Source: Campylobacterota bacterium (GTDB lineage Bacteria; Campylobacterota; Campylobacteria; Campylobacterales; QNZT01). Taken from it: a DNA stretch of 32,504 bases. The notes under the pieces were generated by a model. It made no database searches and was not told where the DNA came from. It worked only from the letters and a program-made list of their open reading frames with translations. Positions within the stretch are counted from its first letter, which is position 1. The number at the start of each line of letters is the position of its first letter. Below, in pieces: positions 31,621 through 32,504 of this stretch. A program made the position numbers and the translations under genes. The stretch covers positions 1 through 32,504 of the forward strand of contig JAHZKW010000124.1 in NCBI GenBank assembly GCA_022600175.1, in the 5' to 3' direction.

Positions 31621-31984
31621 AAGTATCCGTCTCACCTGGATCTAACAGATCATCACAATTCTTACTGTCAACCAGTGTCACTTCTCCACTTTTAAACTTA
31701 CGATAGATCTCATCTAAACTCATGATGTCATTATAAGCTTTATAGACATTCATAGAGGCTTCTGAAAATGCCTTATAAACACCCTCACCCATGTGATAAA
31801 AAAGTGTGTCTGTAACACCTTTTGTTTTTAAAAAAGATGCGATTTTGTTCCCATTACCAAGTTCATCATTTTCAACCACTTTAAAATAACCTGTCGTTAA
31901 ATCCAAAAGTGCGAAAAAAGGAGCATTTCCATAAAGCTCGGAGATTTGTGTTGAACTACTACTGTTCAAAGGGATAGCTAGCAT
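31601..31984 (-). CDS. NifX/NafY-family FeMo-cofactor-binding protein
   Basis: 127 residues with the dinitrogenase iron-molybdenum cofactor-binding fold: MLAIPLNSSSSTQISELYGNAPFFALLDL, VVENDELGNGNKIASFLKTKGVTDTLFYHMGEGVYKAF. It ends in a Cys motif, CKCGCN. The family binds FeMo-co or its precursors in NifX, NifB and NafY, but related proteins also occur outside nif. A well-matched nif-type element upstream supports a nif role here, perhaps as an extra cofactor carrier. The Cys tail may help hold a metal cluster (inference). Confidence 0.78.
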   Translation of the reverse strand: MLAIPLNSSSSTQISELYGNAPFFALLDLTTGYFKVVENDELGNGNKIASFLKTKGVTDTLFYHMGEGVYKAFSEASMNVYKAYNDIMSLDEIYRKFKSGEVTLVDSKNCDDLLDPGETDTCKCGCN

Positions 31985-32020
31985 TGTTTTTCCTTATAAA
32001 TTAAAATATAAAAATGTTTT

Positions 32021-32037
32021 ATGCAATTTCCGTTCTA
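32021..32037 (-). promoter_or_regulatory. Variant -24/-12 element of the FeMo-co-binding gene
   Basis: Minus strand TAGAACGGAAATTGCAT, 36 bp before the start codon and back-to-back with the divergent element at 32055. Confidence 0.65.
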
Positions 32038-32054
32038 GCAAGACAATCGTCAAC

Positions 32055-32071
32055 AAGAACAGAAATTGCAA
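32055..32071 (+). promoter_or_regulatory. Variant -24/-12 element of the peroxidase-like gene
   Basis: AAGAACAGAAATTGCAA, 32 bp before the GTG start at 32104, with AG-N10-GC spacing. The two -24 ends of this divergent pair are about 17 bp apart. Confidence 0.65.
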
Positions 32072-32103
32072 CACTGCTTTGTAAAGCTTATAAAGGAGTT
32101 TAA

Positions 32104-32504
32104 GTGCAAGTTACACTAAATGCACAGACAATGATGTTAGAAGATATCCCTTTAGATGAGGGGTATGCCTCTGAAAAAGTCACGGCTAAAGATATGCGTG
32201 GAAAAGAGATCACCTTTGGTGGACAAAATGGTAAAACGCAGATCATTATCTCTGCTCCTTATCTAGATGAAGAGAACTTCAATGAATTTGATCAACTAAT
32301 GAAACATGAAGATCTTGCGATAGAAGATGTCCAAAAATATTTTATTCTCTCTTCAAAAGCAGATCTAAAAAGTGACTGTGATCTTCCTTTACTGATAGAT
32401 GAGGAGGAGCACTTTGGTGATGAGTTTGGTGTGCGTATCAGTGAAGCACCACTCAAAGGGAAACTTACCAAAGCACTTTTTATCGTTTCTAAAGATGGTG
32501 CCAT
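32104..32504 (+). CDS. Tpx-like thioredoxin-fold protein lacking the peroxidatic Cys (partial)
   Basis: Open to the window end and missed by the ORF track. A GTG start has AAAGGAG 6 nt upstream. The reading VTAKDMRGKEITFGG, IIISAPYLDEENFNEFDQLM, DLPLLIDEEEHFGDEFGVRI and APLKGKLTKALFIVSKDGA follows thiol peroxidase (Tpx) along its length. Where Tpx has its peroxidatic Cys (SLDTPVCD) this protein has YLDEENFN. The only Cys seen so far is in LKSDCDLPLL, close to the resolving-Cys region. It is probably not an ordinary peroxidase. The nif-type promoter and the divergent FeMo-co-binding gene tie it to nif. Confidence 0.7.
   Translation, partial: MQVTLNAQTMMLEDIPLDEGYASEKVTAKDMRGKEITFGGQNGKTQIIISAPYLDEENFNEFDQLMKHEDLAIEDVQKYFILSSKADLKSDCDLPLLIDEEEHFGDEFGVRISEAPLKGKLTKALFIVSKDGA

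Overview
The window is a large molybdenum-nitrogenase (nif) region from a low-GC bacterium, most likely a Campylobacterota (Epsilonproteobacteria) member of the Sulfurimonas/Sulfurovum/Arcobacter kind. The assignment rests on protein style, base composition and the gene set (nif genes beside a soluble CZB chemoreceptor and an ArsRS-like two-component pair). The exact genus cannot be fixed from sequence reading alone.

Layout. 1-937: a decayed type I restriction-modification end (5'-truncated hsdM, hsdS with a frameshift in an 8-T run). 1028-5779: a divergent PII-like gene facing an operon nifU - aldo/keto reductase - NadB-like flavoprotein - nifT - small helical protein. 5780-11433 (minus): nifN - nifX - DUF269 - nifF - nifW - nifZ - FeSII-like 2Fe-2S protein - 2Fe-2S ferredoxin - rpoN. 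11434-11957: a broken toxin-antitoxin pair flanked by a duplicated copy of the nifN 5' end. 11958-13854 (minus): nifE followed by an RNase H gene. 13972-19898: a mostly plus-strand non-nif block (Cthe_2159-type lipoprotein, Spy/CpxP-like protein, response regulator, histidine kinase, a Pro/Met-rich protein on minus, and a soluble chemoreceptor). 19948-25381 (minus): nifH - unrecognised 125-aa ORF - nifD - nifK - small Cys protein - GNAT. 25658-31060 (minus): nifB - nifV - double GNAT - DUF683 - Cys-rich protein - leucine-rich-repeat/GNAT fusion. 31303-32504: a small secreted protein, a FeMo-cofactor-binding family protein and, divergently, a thiol-peroxidase-like protein without the usual cysteine, cut by the window edge.

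How it works together. NifHDK form the nitrogenase. NifB, NifV, NifE, NifN, NifX and the small carriers make and move FeMo-co. NifU supplies Fe-S clusters. NifF and the ferredoxins supply electrons or protection. NifW, NifZ and NifT are accessory assembly factors. No nifS, nifA, nifL, nifQ or nifJ is seen here.

Main observation. A 17-bp element, WAGAACANNNNTTGCAT, with AG and GC exactly 10 bp apart, lies upstream of nine nif-type transcription units. These are PII-like, nifU, nifW, nifN, nifE, nifH, nifB, the FeMo-co-binding protein and the peroxidase-like gene. It has the geometry of a sigma-54 -24/-12 promoter, but the normally near-invariant -24 GG is AG at all nine. An rpoN gene sits inside the same cluster. 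I propose, as inference, a nif-dedicated sigma-54 with altered -24 preference. Other points worth a look are three acetyltransferase-domain proteins in nif operons (one fused to about 13 leucine-rich repeats), the unknown ORF between nifH and nifD, and the TA remnant inside a duplicated nifN start.
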